Shown: piece after piece, positions 8,058 to 15,832 of the stretch
Position numbering within the stretch: the first letter of the stretch is position 1
Layout of the letters: the number at the start of each line of letters is the position of its first letter
DNA from: Deefgea chitinilytica
GTDB lineage: Bacteria; Pseudomonadota; Gammaproteobacteria; Burkholderiales; Chitinibacteraceae
Assembly (NCBI RefSeq): GCF_016881405.1
Contig: NZ_WOFE01000001.1
Coordinates: forward strand, 992,001-1,056,000
Direction of reading: 5' to 3'
DNA: 64,000 nt
Program-made: the position numbers and the translations under genes
Notes under the pieces: model-generated
Database searches by the model: none
The model's input: only the letters and a program-made list of their open reading frames with translations
What the model was told of the DNA's origin: nothing

Positions 8058-8476
8058 TCCTCAGCTTGCCCGTTACGATCAGACCAAATCCACCGCAGAT
8101 ACACCCGCCACTGTCGTAAAACCTCAGCGGGCGCGCTATCAGGCCACAGCACCACGGCAATGCGCCGCTCTGCACCTTGCAAATGCAGCACCATACCGAC
8201 ACTCGTCACCACGCTACTAGGCAGCAAACGCATTAATTCCAACTGCCCTTGCGCTCTACCGACCTCAATCTCGCCGGACTCATGCAGTTGCAGCAGCGTA
8301 ACAGGCTCTCGCTTGCGCCAATAAAAAACCAGAGAACTCACCAGTATTGCCAGCAAGACAATGCTAAGCAAGCCATTGAGCGCTATACACCCCGCAATAG
8401 CCACAGAAAATACCAACAATAAAAAACCCCGTCGCCATATCGGCACGGGGTTAATCAGTAAGGTCGCGGGACGCAT
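8054..8476 (-). CDS. YgfX-like small inner-membrane protein
   Basis: A 140-residue protein with two adjacent hydrophobic helices (about residues 16-50), then a soluble tail with the pattern LLQLHESGEIEV...VVLWPDSAPAEVLRQWRVYLRW. This is the layout of YgfX (CptA-like) proteins; in E. coli YgfX is paired with SdhE and was proposed to be a toxin affecting cell shape. No sdhE-like gene lies next to it. Its start codon overlaps the stop of the SIMPL gene by one base (TAATG). An intrinsic terminator sits inside its first 17 codons. Confidence 0.6.
   Translation of the reverse strand: MRPATLLINPVPIWRRGFLLLVFSVAIAGCIALNGLLSIVLLAILVSSLVFYWRKREPVTLLQLHESGEIEVGRAQGQLELMRLLPSSVVTSVGMVLHLQGAERRIAVVLWPDSAPAEVLRQWRVYLRWIWSDRNGQAED
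8425..8450 (-). terminator. Intrinsic terminator inside the start of the ygfX-like gene
   Basis: On the minus strand CCCCGTGCC pairs with GGC(G)ACGGGG, with loop GATAT and one bulged G, followed directly by six T. It codes for residues ~9-17 of the ygfX-like protein. It would end most transcripts of the SIMPL gene before ygfX unless translation prevents folding. Confidence 0.7.
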
Positions 8477-9174
8477 TAGTCCGCCAACTGAATACTGCCA
8501 CTCACATTCACTTGCAGGCGGCTTTCACCCCCCTCAATCGGCGCCGGCGCAGCATCCATCATCGCGGCGCTTTTCATCATCATCGGGCGCATTTCAGGCC
8601 GGAAACCTGAAGTATTCACGTTCATCGACATCATTTTCCAGTTGCTAGCCGACATACTTTTTTGAATCACCCCAGCACGGCGCTTAAACTGGGCAATCCC
8701 TTCTTCGATCAAGCCTTCTTCTGCCTTGCTACGCGCCTCATCAGAAACGGCATAACGCACCTCGGCCAATTGCATTGGGCTAGTACCAGTTGATTTTTGC
8801 AGTTCACCGACCAATTTCGACAGCGCAGCAAAGTCTTTTGATGACACCCGCAACTCACCGCGACTGCGCCAGCCCTCCTGTTTATTATTTTTACTTGAAT
8901 ACAGCGGGTAAGTCGCAAAACTGGTTCCGCCTGATTGCACCGTCGGATACTGCTTGAGCAACTTTAAGCCGCCAGCCAAGGCTAAATTCACCTTTTCAGC
9001 CAAGCGCGCAGGATCAGCATCTGTAAATTCGACAAACAAAGTCGCCAACGCCAGATCATTCGGCACCTCACGAGTCGCCTGCGATTCAAAGTTCACTATA
9101 TTACGCGGTGGAGCGACATCAGCCGCCATCGCCGTGCCAGTCAACAGAGTCGCTAATACTAAAAAATGACGCAT
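8476..9174 (-). CDS. SIMPL-domain (DUF541) exported protein
   Basis: A 232-residue exported protein. A signal peptide ends at about residue 17 (LTGTAMA), followed by a SIMPL/DUF541 domain: NFESQATREVPNDLALATLFVEF at its start and a C-terminal RLQVNVSGSIQL strand typical of the family. A methionine-rich stretch (MRPMMMKSAAMMDAA) interrupts the end of the domain. SIMPL proteins form periplasmic oligomers of unknown role; some are linked to oxidative stress or outer-membrane stability. It is likely co-transcribed with the ygfX-like gene. Confidence 0.82.
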   Translation of the reverse strand: MRHFLVLATLLTGTAMAADVAPPRNIVNFESQATREVPNDLALATLFVEFTDADPARLAEKVNLALAGGLKLLKQYPTVQSGGTSFATYPLYSSKNNKQEGWRSRGELRVSSKDFAALSKLVGELQKSTGTSPMQLAEVRYAVSDEARSKAEEGLIEEGIAQFKRRAGVIQKSMSASNWKMMSMNVNTSGFRPEMRPMMMKSAAMMDAAPAPIEGGESRLQVNVSGSIQLAD

Positions 9175-9285
9175 TTCTAAAACCTCATGCTAGTTTGTCG
9201 TTGGACAACATCATTAAAGACGCAAATGTACGATGAAGCCAGCCAAGTAAGCAGTCAACTATTTACCCTAGCCAAGCCAATTCAA

Positions 9286-9645
9286 TCAATGATAACCATG
9301 ATCAGTCGGCGTATTGTGAATTTCATCAGATACCGAATCCATCACACCCAAATGAATTTCTACATCAAACCAATCCCAAAACATTTTTAAATTACGTTTT
9401 TGTGGCCACAAAGTATCATCCGCAACCCAAGAAGCCAACTCCATCGAGAATATCTTTTCAGAAATCTCATCAATATAGGCAATCGCATCTTCAGGCTCCG
9501 CTGCTTCTGGCACCATCAGTACCGTACAATCAGTACGAATATCCTCCAGCGTTAAGACAACATCATTACCCGGCAATTGATTCAGCCAATTTAAAAACTC
9601 GACTTTTGGCCGAATAATTGCCGCAGAGCGATCAACAATAAACAT
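9286..9645 (-). CDS. Conserved hypothetical protein, 119 residues
   Basis: An acidic 119-residue protein I do not recognise. It has no signal peptide or membrane helix. Visible features are the start MFIVDRSAAIIRPKVEF, a PEAAEPEDAIAYIDEISEKIF helix-like stretch and a Trp/Phe cluster, LKMFWDWFDVEIHLGVMD, near the end. The pattern of codon use resembles its neighbours and there is a plausible AT-rich promoter zone upstream, so it is likely a real gene. Function unknown. Confidence 0.65.
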   Translation of the reverse strand: MFIVDRSAAIIRPKVEFLNWLNQLPGNDVVLTLEDIRTDCTVLMVPEAAEPEDAIAYIDEISEKIFSMELASWVADDTLWPQKRNLKMFWDWFDVEIHLGVMDSVSDEIHNTPTDHGYH

Positions 9646-9763
9646 AAAAACCCCAAAAAATAAAATTCAAGCCAAACTATTTACCAACATCATATTTAAA
9701 TTGCCTTTAAAATAAAGCAATCAAATCAGCAGAGTCGATATACCATCGGCATTATAAAAGACC

Positions 9764-10114
9764 ATGTCGCAAAATGCATTTAACCACGACAATTCTAGAC
9801 GCAAATTCGTTCGCTGGCGCGCTGCAATTATACCAAAACATCAGCACAACCCAATTGAAGGCAAAATCATTGAAGCCAATTCAGATGTGCTTGTCATGCT
9901 CTCTGCCACCGCACTAAAACCCGGTAGCGAAGCGCGTTTTATGTTAGAAGTATTTGAATACGAAGGCGCCACTTGCAATCGAAACACCCTTGATTTAAAT
10001 GGCAAAGTAATTGATAACGCCCTAATTGGCCATATCAGTTTATTTCGCCATCAAATTCAATTACACAAACCCAATTACACACAATTAGAGCTGCTAAAAA
10101 AACTAACAGCATAA
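9764..10114 (+). CDS. Small protein, possibly PilZ-like
   Basis: A 116-residue soluble protein. The RRKFVRWRAAII start followed by a GKIIEANSDVLVMLS strand and LKPGSEARFMLEV resembles the small beta-barrel of PilZ domains, which bind c-di-GMP through an RxxxR and a later D/NxSxxG motif. The RxxxR-like part is present but a clean second motif is not, so the assignment is weak. It stands alone, convergent with rnr. Confidence 0.5.
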   Translation: MSQNAFNHDNSRRKFVRWRAAIIPKHQHNPIEGKIIEANSDVLVMLSATALKPGSEARFMLEVFEYEGATCNRNTLDLNGKVIDNALIGHISLFRHQIQLHKPNYTQLELLKKLTA

Positions 10115-10148
10115 GCCAATATCGCACCACACTCAGCGCGATATTGGC
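10114..10148. terminator. Hairpin between the PilZ-like gene and rnr
   Basis: GCCAATATCGC and GCGATATTGGC form an 11-bp stem with a 13-base loop between the convergent genes. There is no T tract on the plus side; on the minus side a T7 run comes about 12 bases later. It may act as a weak shared terminator. Confidence 0.45.
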
Positions 10149-10223
10149 CTCAACAATCAAAGTAATGCAGTAAAAAACACACCAAGCAAGACCAGCAAGC
10201 ACAAGCACTTTTACCTCAAACTT

Positions 10224-12716
10224 TTAACGCCGACGGCGACGCCCCGTTGGTTTAGCTGCAGCCCCAGCCTCGCCAGCCGTCGTTCGTGCACTCCCCGCCC
10301 CAGTTTTAACTGCCGTTTTAACCCGAGTGCTGCGGGGTTTTCTTTCACCGCTAGCGAGCGCACCACGACCAGCTGGCTTGGCAGTCACCCGTTGACCGCG
10401 GCTAGACTCACCTCGCGCCGCTATCGGCTTATTCGTCAGTCGCACCTCTTTAGCATCCAACACCAATACGAAGTCAATCTTGCTCGTTTCTAAATCCACC
10501 CGAGCAACTTTAACCTTCACGCGATCAGTCAGGCGATACACTTTTCCGCTGTGCTCCCCTTTCAATTCTTTTCGTTTCTCATCGTAATGGAAATAGTCGG
10601 TTCCCAACTCAGAGACATGCACCAAGCCTTCGACAAAAACCTTGTCCAACAATACAAACATGCCAAAGCCGGTAACCGCTGAAATCGAGCCTTCAAATTC
10701 TTCACCCACTTTATCTTGCATAAAGTAACATTTCAGCCAGTTTTGCACATCACGGCTCGCCTCATCCGCACGGCGCTCAGTCATTGAGCATTGCACACCC
10801 AATGCCTCCCACTTAGTTGCAGGTTTGTACTTTTTACCCGCCAAAATCGCCTTAATAGCACGGTGCACCAGCAGATCAGGGTAACGACGAATTGGCGACG
10901 TAAAATGCGCGTACGCCTCGTAACTCAAACCAAAGTGACCTGCATTGTCTGGGCTATACACCGCTTGCGATAAACTACGCAGTAACATTGTTTGCAAAAG
11001 CGGCGCATCGAGACGATCTTTGAATGAATTGAGCAAAGCAGCATAATCACTCGCCGTTGGATCTTCATCGCCCCCCAAACTCAAACCGACCGTTCGCAAG
11101 TATTCACGCAAATTCTTAAGTTTTTCTGGACTTGGACCTTCATGCACCCGATATAGAGCCGGATGTCCTTTCTTCAGCAAAATATCTGCCGCACACACAT
11201 TGGCTGCCAGCATGCATTCTTCGATCAATTTATGCGCGTCATTGCGCACCACCGGAACGATTTCACTAATTTTGCCTTTATCATCAAAACGCATTTCAGT
11301 TTCAGTGGTTTCAAAGTCAATTGCGCCGCGCTCAGCACGTGCTTGAGCAAAGACTTGAAACAACGCGTACAAAGTCTGTAAATGCTTAATTTGCGGGGTA
11401 TATGGCTGCGCGACTTCACCAGCAGGGTTTTGCAGAATATCCCATACCTTGGTATAGGTCAGACGAGCCTTTGACAACATGACCGCAGGGTAGAATTTAT
11501 AGCCCTTGATCGCACCCTTAGCGCTTACCTTCATGTCGCAAACCATGCAGAGCCGTTCAACATTTGGGTTTAATGAACACAGGCCGTTCGAAATTTGCTC
11601 TGGCAGCATTGGAATCACGCGCCGCGGGAAGTAAATCGAGTTGCCTCGCTCAATCGCGGTCAAATCCAAAGCATCATCAGGGCGAACATAATGGCTTACA
11701 TCAGCAATTGCCACGACCAGACGCCAGCCCTTGCCACTTGGCTCGGCGTAAACCGCGTCATCAAAGTCTTTGGCCGTTTCGCCATCAATGGTCACCAAGG
11801 GCATCTCGCGTAAATCAATTCGCTCGACGCCATTCTCTGGCTTCCAATCAATTTTGCGGACTTTTTTCGGCATTTTTTCCGCTAGCTTTTGCGCTTCAGC
11901 AGAAAATTCATGCGGCAAATTGTGCTTACGCAGCGCAATCTCAATTTCCATGCCCGGATCGTCGTAATTACCGAGCACCTCGGTTACACGTGCCACCGGT
12001 GGAGAATAGCGCGACGGCTGTGTCAGCATTTCCACCATCACCACTTGGCCGGGCTTGGCACTACCACAATCACCAGCAGCAACCTGAATGTCACGACTAA
12101 TTCGTTTATCTTCGGCGGTAACAAAAAACACCCCCCGCTCTGCATGCAAACGCCCAACCAAACGCTGATTAACGTGTTGTAATACTTCTGCAATGGCTCC
12201 TTCTGGGCGACCGCGGCGATCAAGACCAATTTTTCGACCCAACACCCGATCACCGTGCAATACTTTATCCATCTCTTTGGGGCCAAGAAATAAATCTGCA
12301 CTACCATCATCTGGCACTAAAAAACCAAAGCCATCTGGATGACCCTGTACTTTACCTGCTATCAAATCGACTTTTTCTGGCAAACACAGAGCGCCAATTC
12401 GATTAATTAATAATTGACCTTCACGGCCCATTGCTTGCAGACGACGCTCAAACGCAACATCTTCTGCATGCAAAATTCCGAGTTGTTTTGCTAAATCATG
12501 CGCCGTCATGGGCGCGCCGCTTTGTTCTAATACCTGCAAAATAAATTCGCGTGATGGTAGCGGATTTTCATATCGTTGTTGTTCACGTGCTAAATAAGGA
12601 TCTTGCGCACGCAATCCCTTCATTTTTTTAGCTCGCGCTGGTTTCTTCGCTGGGGATTTCTCGTTTTGAAATTGATCCTTAGCAACCGTTTTTTTCATAT
12701 TTTTTATTGACACCAT
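10224..12716 (-). CDS. rnr: Ribonuclease R
   Basis: An 830-residue RNase R, a 3'-5' exoribonuclease that degrades structured RNA and acts in RNA quality control. Order of domains: N-terminal winged-helix segment (about 50-120), cold-shock/OB domains, the RNB catalytic domain with DGETAKDFDDAVYAE carrying the metal-binding aspartates, an S1 domain (EFEGSISAVTGFGMFVLLD) and a long Lys/Arg/Ala tail ending RRRRR. Length fits the family. ATG 12716 is used; a second ATG at 12698 (MKKTVAK) is also possible. It is divergent from the tRNA genes. Its usual partner rlmB is not next to it. Confidence 0.95.
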   Translation of the reverse strand: MVSIKNMKKTVAKDQFQNEKSPAKKPARAKKMKGLRAQDPYLAREQQRYENPLPSREFILQVLEQSGAPMTAHDLAKQLGILHAEDVAFERRLQAMGREGQLLINRIGALCLPEKVDLIAGKVQGHPDGFGFLVPDDGSADLFLGPKEMDKVLHGDRVLGRKIGLDRRGRPEGAIAEVLQHVNQRLVGRLHAERGVFFVTAEDKRISRDIQVAAGDCGSAKPGQVVMVEMLTQPSRYSPPVARVTEVLGNYDDPGMEIEIALRKHNLPHEFSAEAQKLAEKMPKKVRKIDWKPENGVERIDLREMPLVTIDGETAKDFDDAVYAEPSGKGWRLVVAIADVSHYVRPDDALDLTAIERGNSIYFPRRVIPMLPEQISNGLCSLNPNVERLCMVCDMKVSAKGAIKGYKFYPAVMLSKARLTYTKVWDILQNPAGEVAQPYTPQIKHLQTLYALFQVFAQARAERGAIDFETTETEMRFDDKGKISEIVPVVRNDAHKLIEECMLAANVCAADILLKKGHPALYRVHEGPSPEKLKNLREYLRTVGLSLGGDEDPTASDYAALLNSFKDRLDAPLLQTMLLRSLSQAVYSPDNAGHFGLSYEAYAHFTSPIRRYPDLLVHRAIKAILAGKKYKPATKWEALGVQCSMTERRADEASRDVQNWLKCYFMQDKVGEEFEGSISAVTGFGMFVLLDKVFVEGLVHVSELGTDYFHYDEKRKELKGEHSGKVYRLTDRVKVKVARVDLETSKIDFVLVLDAKEVRLTNKPIAARGESSRGQRVTAKPAGRGALASGERKPRSTRVKTAVKTGAGSARTTAGEAGAAAKPTGRRRRR

Positions 12717-12782
12717 TTCTAGGTTTGAATATTATTGCGCCCTCGCATGAAAGGCGCTGCATCATTGTAGCGCAGTTAAAGA

Positions 12783-12869
12783 GCCCAGGTGGCGGAATTG
12801 GTAGACGCACTAGGTTCAGGTCCTAGCGCCCGCAAGGGTGTGGAAGTTCGAGTCTTCTCTTGGGCACCA
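12783..12869 (+). tRNA. tRNA-Leu(CAG), first copy
   Basis: 87 bases including an encoded CCA. Acceptor stem GCCCAGG pairs with CTTGGGC (one G-U). The anticodon stem CTAGG/CCTAG holds loop TTCAGGT, giving anticodon CAG, which reads CTG. A long class II variable arm (CGCCCGCAAGGGTG) and GTTCGAGTC T-loop complete the fold. Confidence 0.96.
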
Positions 12870-12900
12870 ACTCTTTAACTTGTGAACTGTAGCAGATATT

Positions 12901-12987
12901 GCCCAGGTGGCGGAATTGGTAGACGCACTAGGTTCAGGTCCTAGCGCCCGCAAGGGTGTGGAAGTTCGAGTCTTCTCTTGGGCACCA
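12901..12987 (+). tRNA. tRNA-Leu(CAG), second copy
   Basis: Identical over all 87 bases to the copy at 12783, 118 bases downstream. The spacers before each copy differ. Both are probably one transcript ended by the terminator at 13003. Confidence 0.96.
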
Positions 12988-13002
12988 AATTGACTCAGTC
13001 AG

Positions 13003-13047
13003 ACAACAACCCCATACAACGTTAAGTTGCTGGGGTTTTTTGTTGTC
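13003..13047 (+). terminator. Intrinsic terminator after the tRNA-Leu pair
   Basis: AACCCCA ... TGGGGTT outer stem with an inner CAAC/GTTG helix and GTTAA loop, followed by a T run. It ends the tRNA transcript. Confidence 0.85.
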
Positions 13048-13146
13048 CACAAAAAATACCCAAAGCCAATTATTTCATAGAAAATTCATATTTGATTCAC
13101 TTATTCTAAAGACTTGCCTCATTCAATCTCAAATAAATACAAATAC

Positions 13147-13185
13147 GATTAGATTAATTGATTCAATGATTAAATTGATTAAAAT
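13147..13185 (+). promoter_or_regulatory. Candidate promoter and GATT repeats upstream of wecB
   Basis: TTGATT (13158-13163), a 16-base spacer and TAAAAT (13180-13185) form a plausible sigma-70 promoter. GATT recurs at 13147, 13152, 13160, 13168 and 13177 in the same stretch. The AT richness makes chance matches likely. Confidence 0.35.
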
Positions 13186-13235
13186 TCGCTCACGTAAATT
13201 TTCACATTCAATCATCTTTGCTTGGAAAGCCATCC

Positions 13236-14378
13236 ATGACTCAGACTAAAAAAATAATTCTTTGTGTATTTGGCACTCGCCCAGAAGCGATTAAAATGGC
13301 GCCTTTGGTACTTGCCTTACAATCAGACCCCGATTTAATTTGCAAAGTCTGCGTAACGGCACAACACAGAGAAATGCTCGATCAAGTCATGAGCCTATTT
13401 GGTTTAACCGCCGACTACGACCTCGATTTAATGCAGCCCGGTCAAAACTTAACTGATCTTACTGCTCGCGTCCTACAAGGTGTTCGTGATGTGATTGTGG
13501 ATTGCCAACCTGACCTAGTACTGGTTCATGGCGACACTTCGACCACACTAGCGGCTGGCTTAGCTGCATTTTATCAACGTACCCCTGTTGGGCACGTTGA
13601 AGCAGGTTTACGCACGGGGAATTTGCAAGCGCCTTGGCCAGAAGAGCTTAACCGATCGGTGGTTGGTTTATTTGCCGAACTCAATTTTGCGCCCACCAGC
13701 CAATCAGCCAACAACCTACTTCGGGCTGGACGTGATTCATCGCAGGTCTTTATTACTGGAAATACGGTGCTCGATGCGCTACTTGAAGTGAGCGAAAAAA
13801 TTGATGCGGACAAAGCCCTCGCAACAAACTTAGCCGCTCAATTTCCGTTTATTGACAGCAACAAAAAAATCATTTTAGTCACCGGGCATCGTCGTGAAAA
13901 TTTTGGCGATGGTTTCTTACAAATATGTCGTGCACTGGCTGAGCTAGCTCTTCGCCCTGATGTGCAAATCATTTACCCTGTTCATCTTAACCCGCAAGTT
14001 CAAAAACCAGTCAATTCGCTATTACAAGACCTACGCAACGTTCATTTAATTGCACCGCAAGATTACTTGCCATTTGTCTACCTACTCAAACGCGCATACC
14101 TCGTTTTGACTGACAGCGGCGGCATTCAAGAAGAAGCTCCTACTTTAGGCAAACCTGTTTTAGTAATGCGCGAAACGACAGAACGCCCTGAAGCGGTTGC
14201 CGCTGGCACAGCCAAGCTCGTCGGCACAGATGCAAACATCATCATCAAAGAAGTAACTCATTTATTAGAAAACGATGCTGCTTATCAAACCATGGCGCAA
14301 GCAAGCAATCCGTATGGAAGCGGTCAATCTGCGCAGCAGATCGTTGAGATCATTCGCCAATGGACGCCAAAATCATGA
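13236..14378 (+). CDS. wecB: UDP-N-acetylglucosamine 2-epimerase (non-hydrolysing)
   Basis: A 380-residue WecB-type enzyme that converts UDP-GlcNAc to UDP-ManNAc in the cytoplasm. Family motifs are [13 protein letters not shown] at the N-terminus, [28 protein letters not shown] and [23 protein letters not shown] 13236 follows GGAAAG; an earlier in-frame start at 13218 is less likely. The stop overlaps the start of the NfrB-like gene (ATGA), so the two are coupled. This context suggests it supplies UDP-ManNAc for the adjacent polysaccharide synthase. Confidence 0.93.
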   Translation: MTQTKKIILCVFGTRPEAIKMAPLVLALQSDPDLICKVCVTAQHREMLDQVMSLFGLTADYDLDLMQPGQNLTDLTARVLQGVRDVIVDCQPDLVLVHGDTSTTLAAGLAAFYQRTPVGHVEAGLRTGNLQAPWPEELNRSVVGLFAELNFAPTSQSANNLLRAGRDSSQVFITGNTVLDALLEVSEKIDADKALATNLAAQFPFIDSNKKIILVTGHRRENFGDGFLQICRALAELALRPDVQIIYPVHLNPQVQKPVNSLLQDLRNVHLIAPQDYLPFVYLLKRAYLVLTDSGGIQEEAPTLGKPVLVMRETTERPEAVAAGTAKLVGTDANIIIKEVTHLLENDAAYQTMAQASNPYGSGQSAQQIVEIIRQWTPKS

Positions 14379-15832
14379 GTTGGCTCGACTTGCTTGCGGC
14401 ATATTGGTTTTTTATCGCCATCTTATTGCGGCTAGGGATTGTTGTTATTTTCATCAGTTCACTCGATGATTTTTTAATTGATTGTCGCTACTGGGTATGG
14501 CGCCTTAAGAACCACAAAATATGGCGCAGAAGCACATACCTACCTGAATATGCAGATGAACTCTATCATGATGAGCAGCAAGCCATCGCCATCATGATTC
14601 CAGCATGGCATGAAGCGCCAGTTATTCAGCGTATGGCTGACTACGCTGCCAAGACCTTTGACTACGACAATTACCATATCTTTGTCGGCACTTATCCAAA
14701 CGACCCAGAAACCCAAGCCGAAGTTGATAAGGTCGCAGCCAAATACCCCAATGTCCACAAGGTCGTAACGCGTGATCCGGGCCCGACGACTAAAGCGGAT
14801 TGTCTCAACAACATCATTGCCTATATTTTCGCAATGGAAGAGCAAGATGGTATCCACTTTAGCTGCATCGCCTACCACGACGCCGAAGACATCATTCACC
14901 CTCTTGAATTACGTGCCTTTAATCGTTTAGTACCTACGTTTGATTTAGTTCAACTACCAGTAATGCCACTGGCTCGACCTTGGACTAATTTTGTTGGCAA
15001 TCACTATATTGATGAATTCGCTGAATGGCACGGCAAAGATATTTTGGTACGACAACTTCTAACCGGCCAAGTACCTAGCGCCGGCGTTGGTACCGCATTT
15101 AGCCGGAAAGCCATCGGCTTACTGTCAGAAATGAATGGCGGCGTCGTATTTGATACGGGTACGTTAACCGAAGATTATGAGATTGGTTTTTGCCTGCACG
15201 AGGTCGGCGCTCGTGAAATGATGCTGCATTATCATGTGCAATTTAAAAATACGCCGCCCGCATGGTTTGGCCGACGCGGCGTCCATGACATGATTTGCGT
15301 GCAAGAGTACTTTCCCAACCATCTATGGCAAGCCATCCGACAAAAATCACGTTGGATTGTGGGTATCGTCTTCCAGGGCTGGAAAAATCTAGGCTGGCGC
15401 GGCAAACCCTTGATGAAATACATGCTAATACGCGATCGAAAAAGCATTATTGCGTTTCCATCGGTGTTGATGGGCTATTTAATCGTGCTTACAGTAGGAC
15501 AAGCGTGGGTTCACCACCAGTTCAATCCCGATTGGTGGACGTTCCCCGTATTGATTCCGATTGATAGTTGGCTATGGATTTTAGTCGCTTGCAATTTCTT
15601 TTTTATGTGCAATCGCTTGCTGCAGCGCTTTGTTTTTACCCGCCGCTATTTTGGTTTTTGGCAAGGCGTGCAATCAATTCCACGCATGCTGATTGGCAAC
15701 ATTGTGAATATTTTTGCGTTTTTTCGCGCATTCTCACAGGTTCGAAACAGTAATAAAACCGGTCGCGCCGTAAAATGGGACAAAACCAGCCATGATTTCC
15801 CAGACCTACACACGGGAGAAGATCATAACTAA
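14375..15832 (+). CDS. nfrB: NfrB-like processive family 2 glycosyltransferase
   Basis: A 485-residue inner-membrane synthase similar to the N4 phage adsorption protein NfrB. An N-terminal membrane segment (about 8-30) precedes a GT2 domain with DAED at 169-172, TED at 265-267 and QKSRW at 323-327, the motifs of processive beta-glycosyltransferases. Three hydrophobic segments follow (about 355-450). E. coli NfrB is, as I recall, ~745 residues and has a C-terminal c-di-GMP-binding MshEN domain; this protein ends just after the membrane part and lacks it. It likely polymerises an ManNAc-containing glycan and pushes it to the periplasm. ATG 14375 overlaps the wecB stop; ATG 14360 is an alternative. 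Confidence 0.85.
   Translation: MSWLDLLAAYWFFIAILLRLGIVVIFISSLDDFLIDCRYWVWRLKNHKIWRRSTYLPEYADELYHDEQQAIAIMIPAWHEAPVIQRMADYAAKTFDYDNYHIFVGTYPNDPETQAEVDKVAAKYPNVHKVVTRDPGPTTKADCLNNIIAYIFAMEEQDGIHFSCIAYHDAEDIIHPLELRAFNRLVPTFDLVQLPVMPLARPWTNFVGNHYIDEFAEWHGKDILVRQLLTGQVPSAGVGTAFSRKAIGLLSEMNGGVVFDTGTLTEDYEIGFCLHEVGAREMMLHYHVQFKNTPPAWFGRRGVHDMICVQEYFPNHLWQAIRQKSRWIVGIVFQGWKNLGWRGKPLMKYMLIRDRKSIIAFPSVLMGYLIVLTVGQAWVHHQFNPDWWTFPVLIPIDSWLWILVACNFFFMCNRLLQRFVFTRRYFGFWQGVQSIPRMLIGNIVNIFAFFRAFSQVRNSNKTGRAVKWDKTSHDFPDLHTGEDHN

Noticed and set aside
12783-12987. Repeat pair as a CRISPR or mobile-element trace
   Set aside because: Both copies fold as complete tRNA-Leu; there are only two and the spacer is 31 bases of unrelated sequence. 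No integrase or att-like duplication of the 3' end is nearby.
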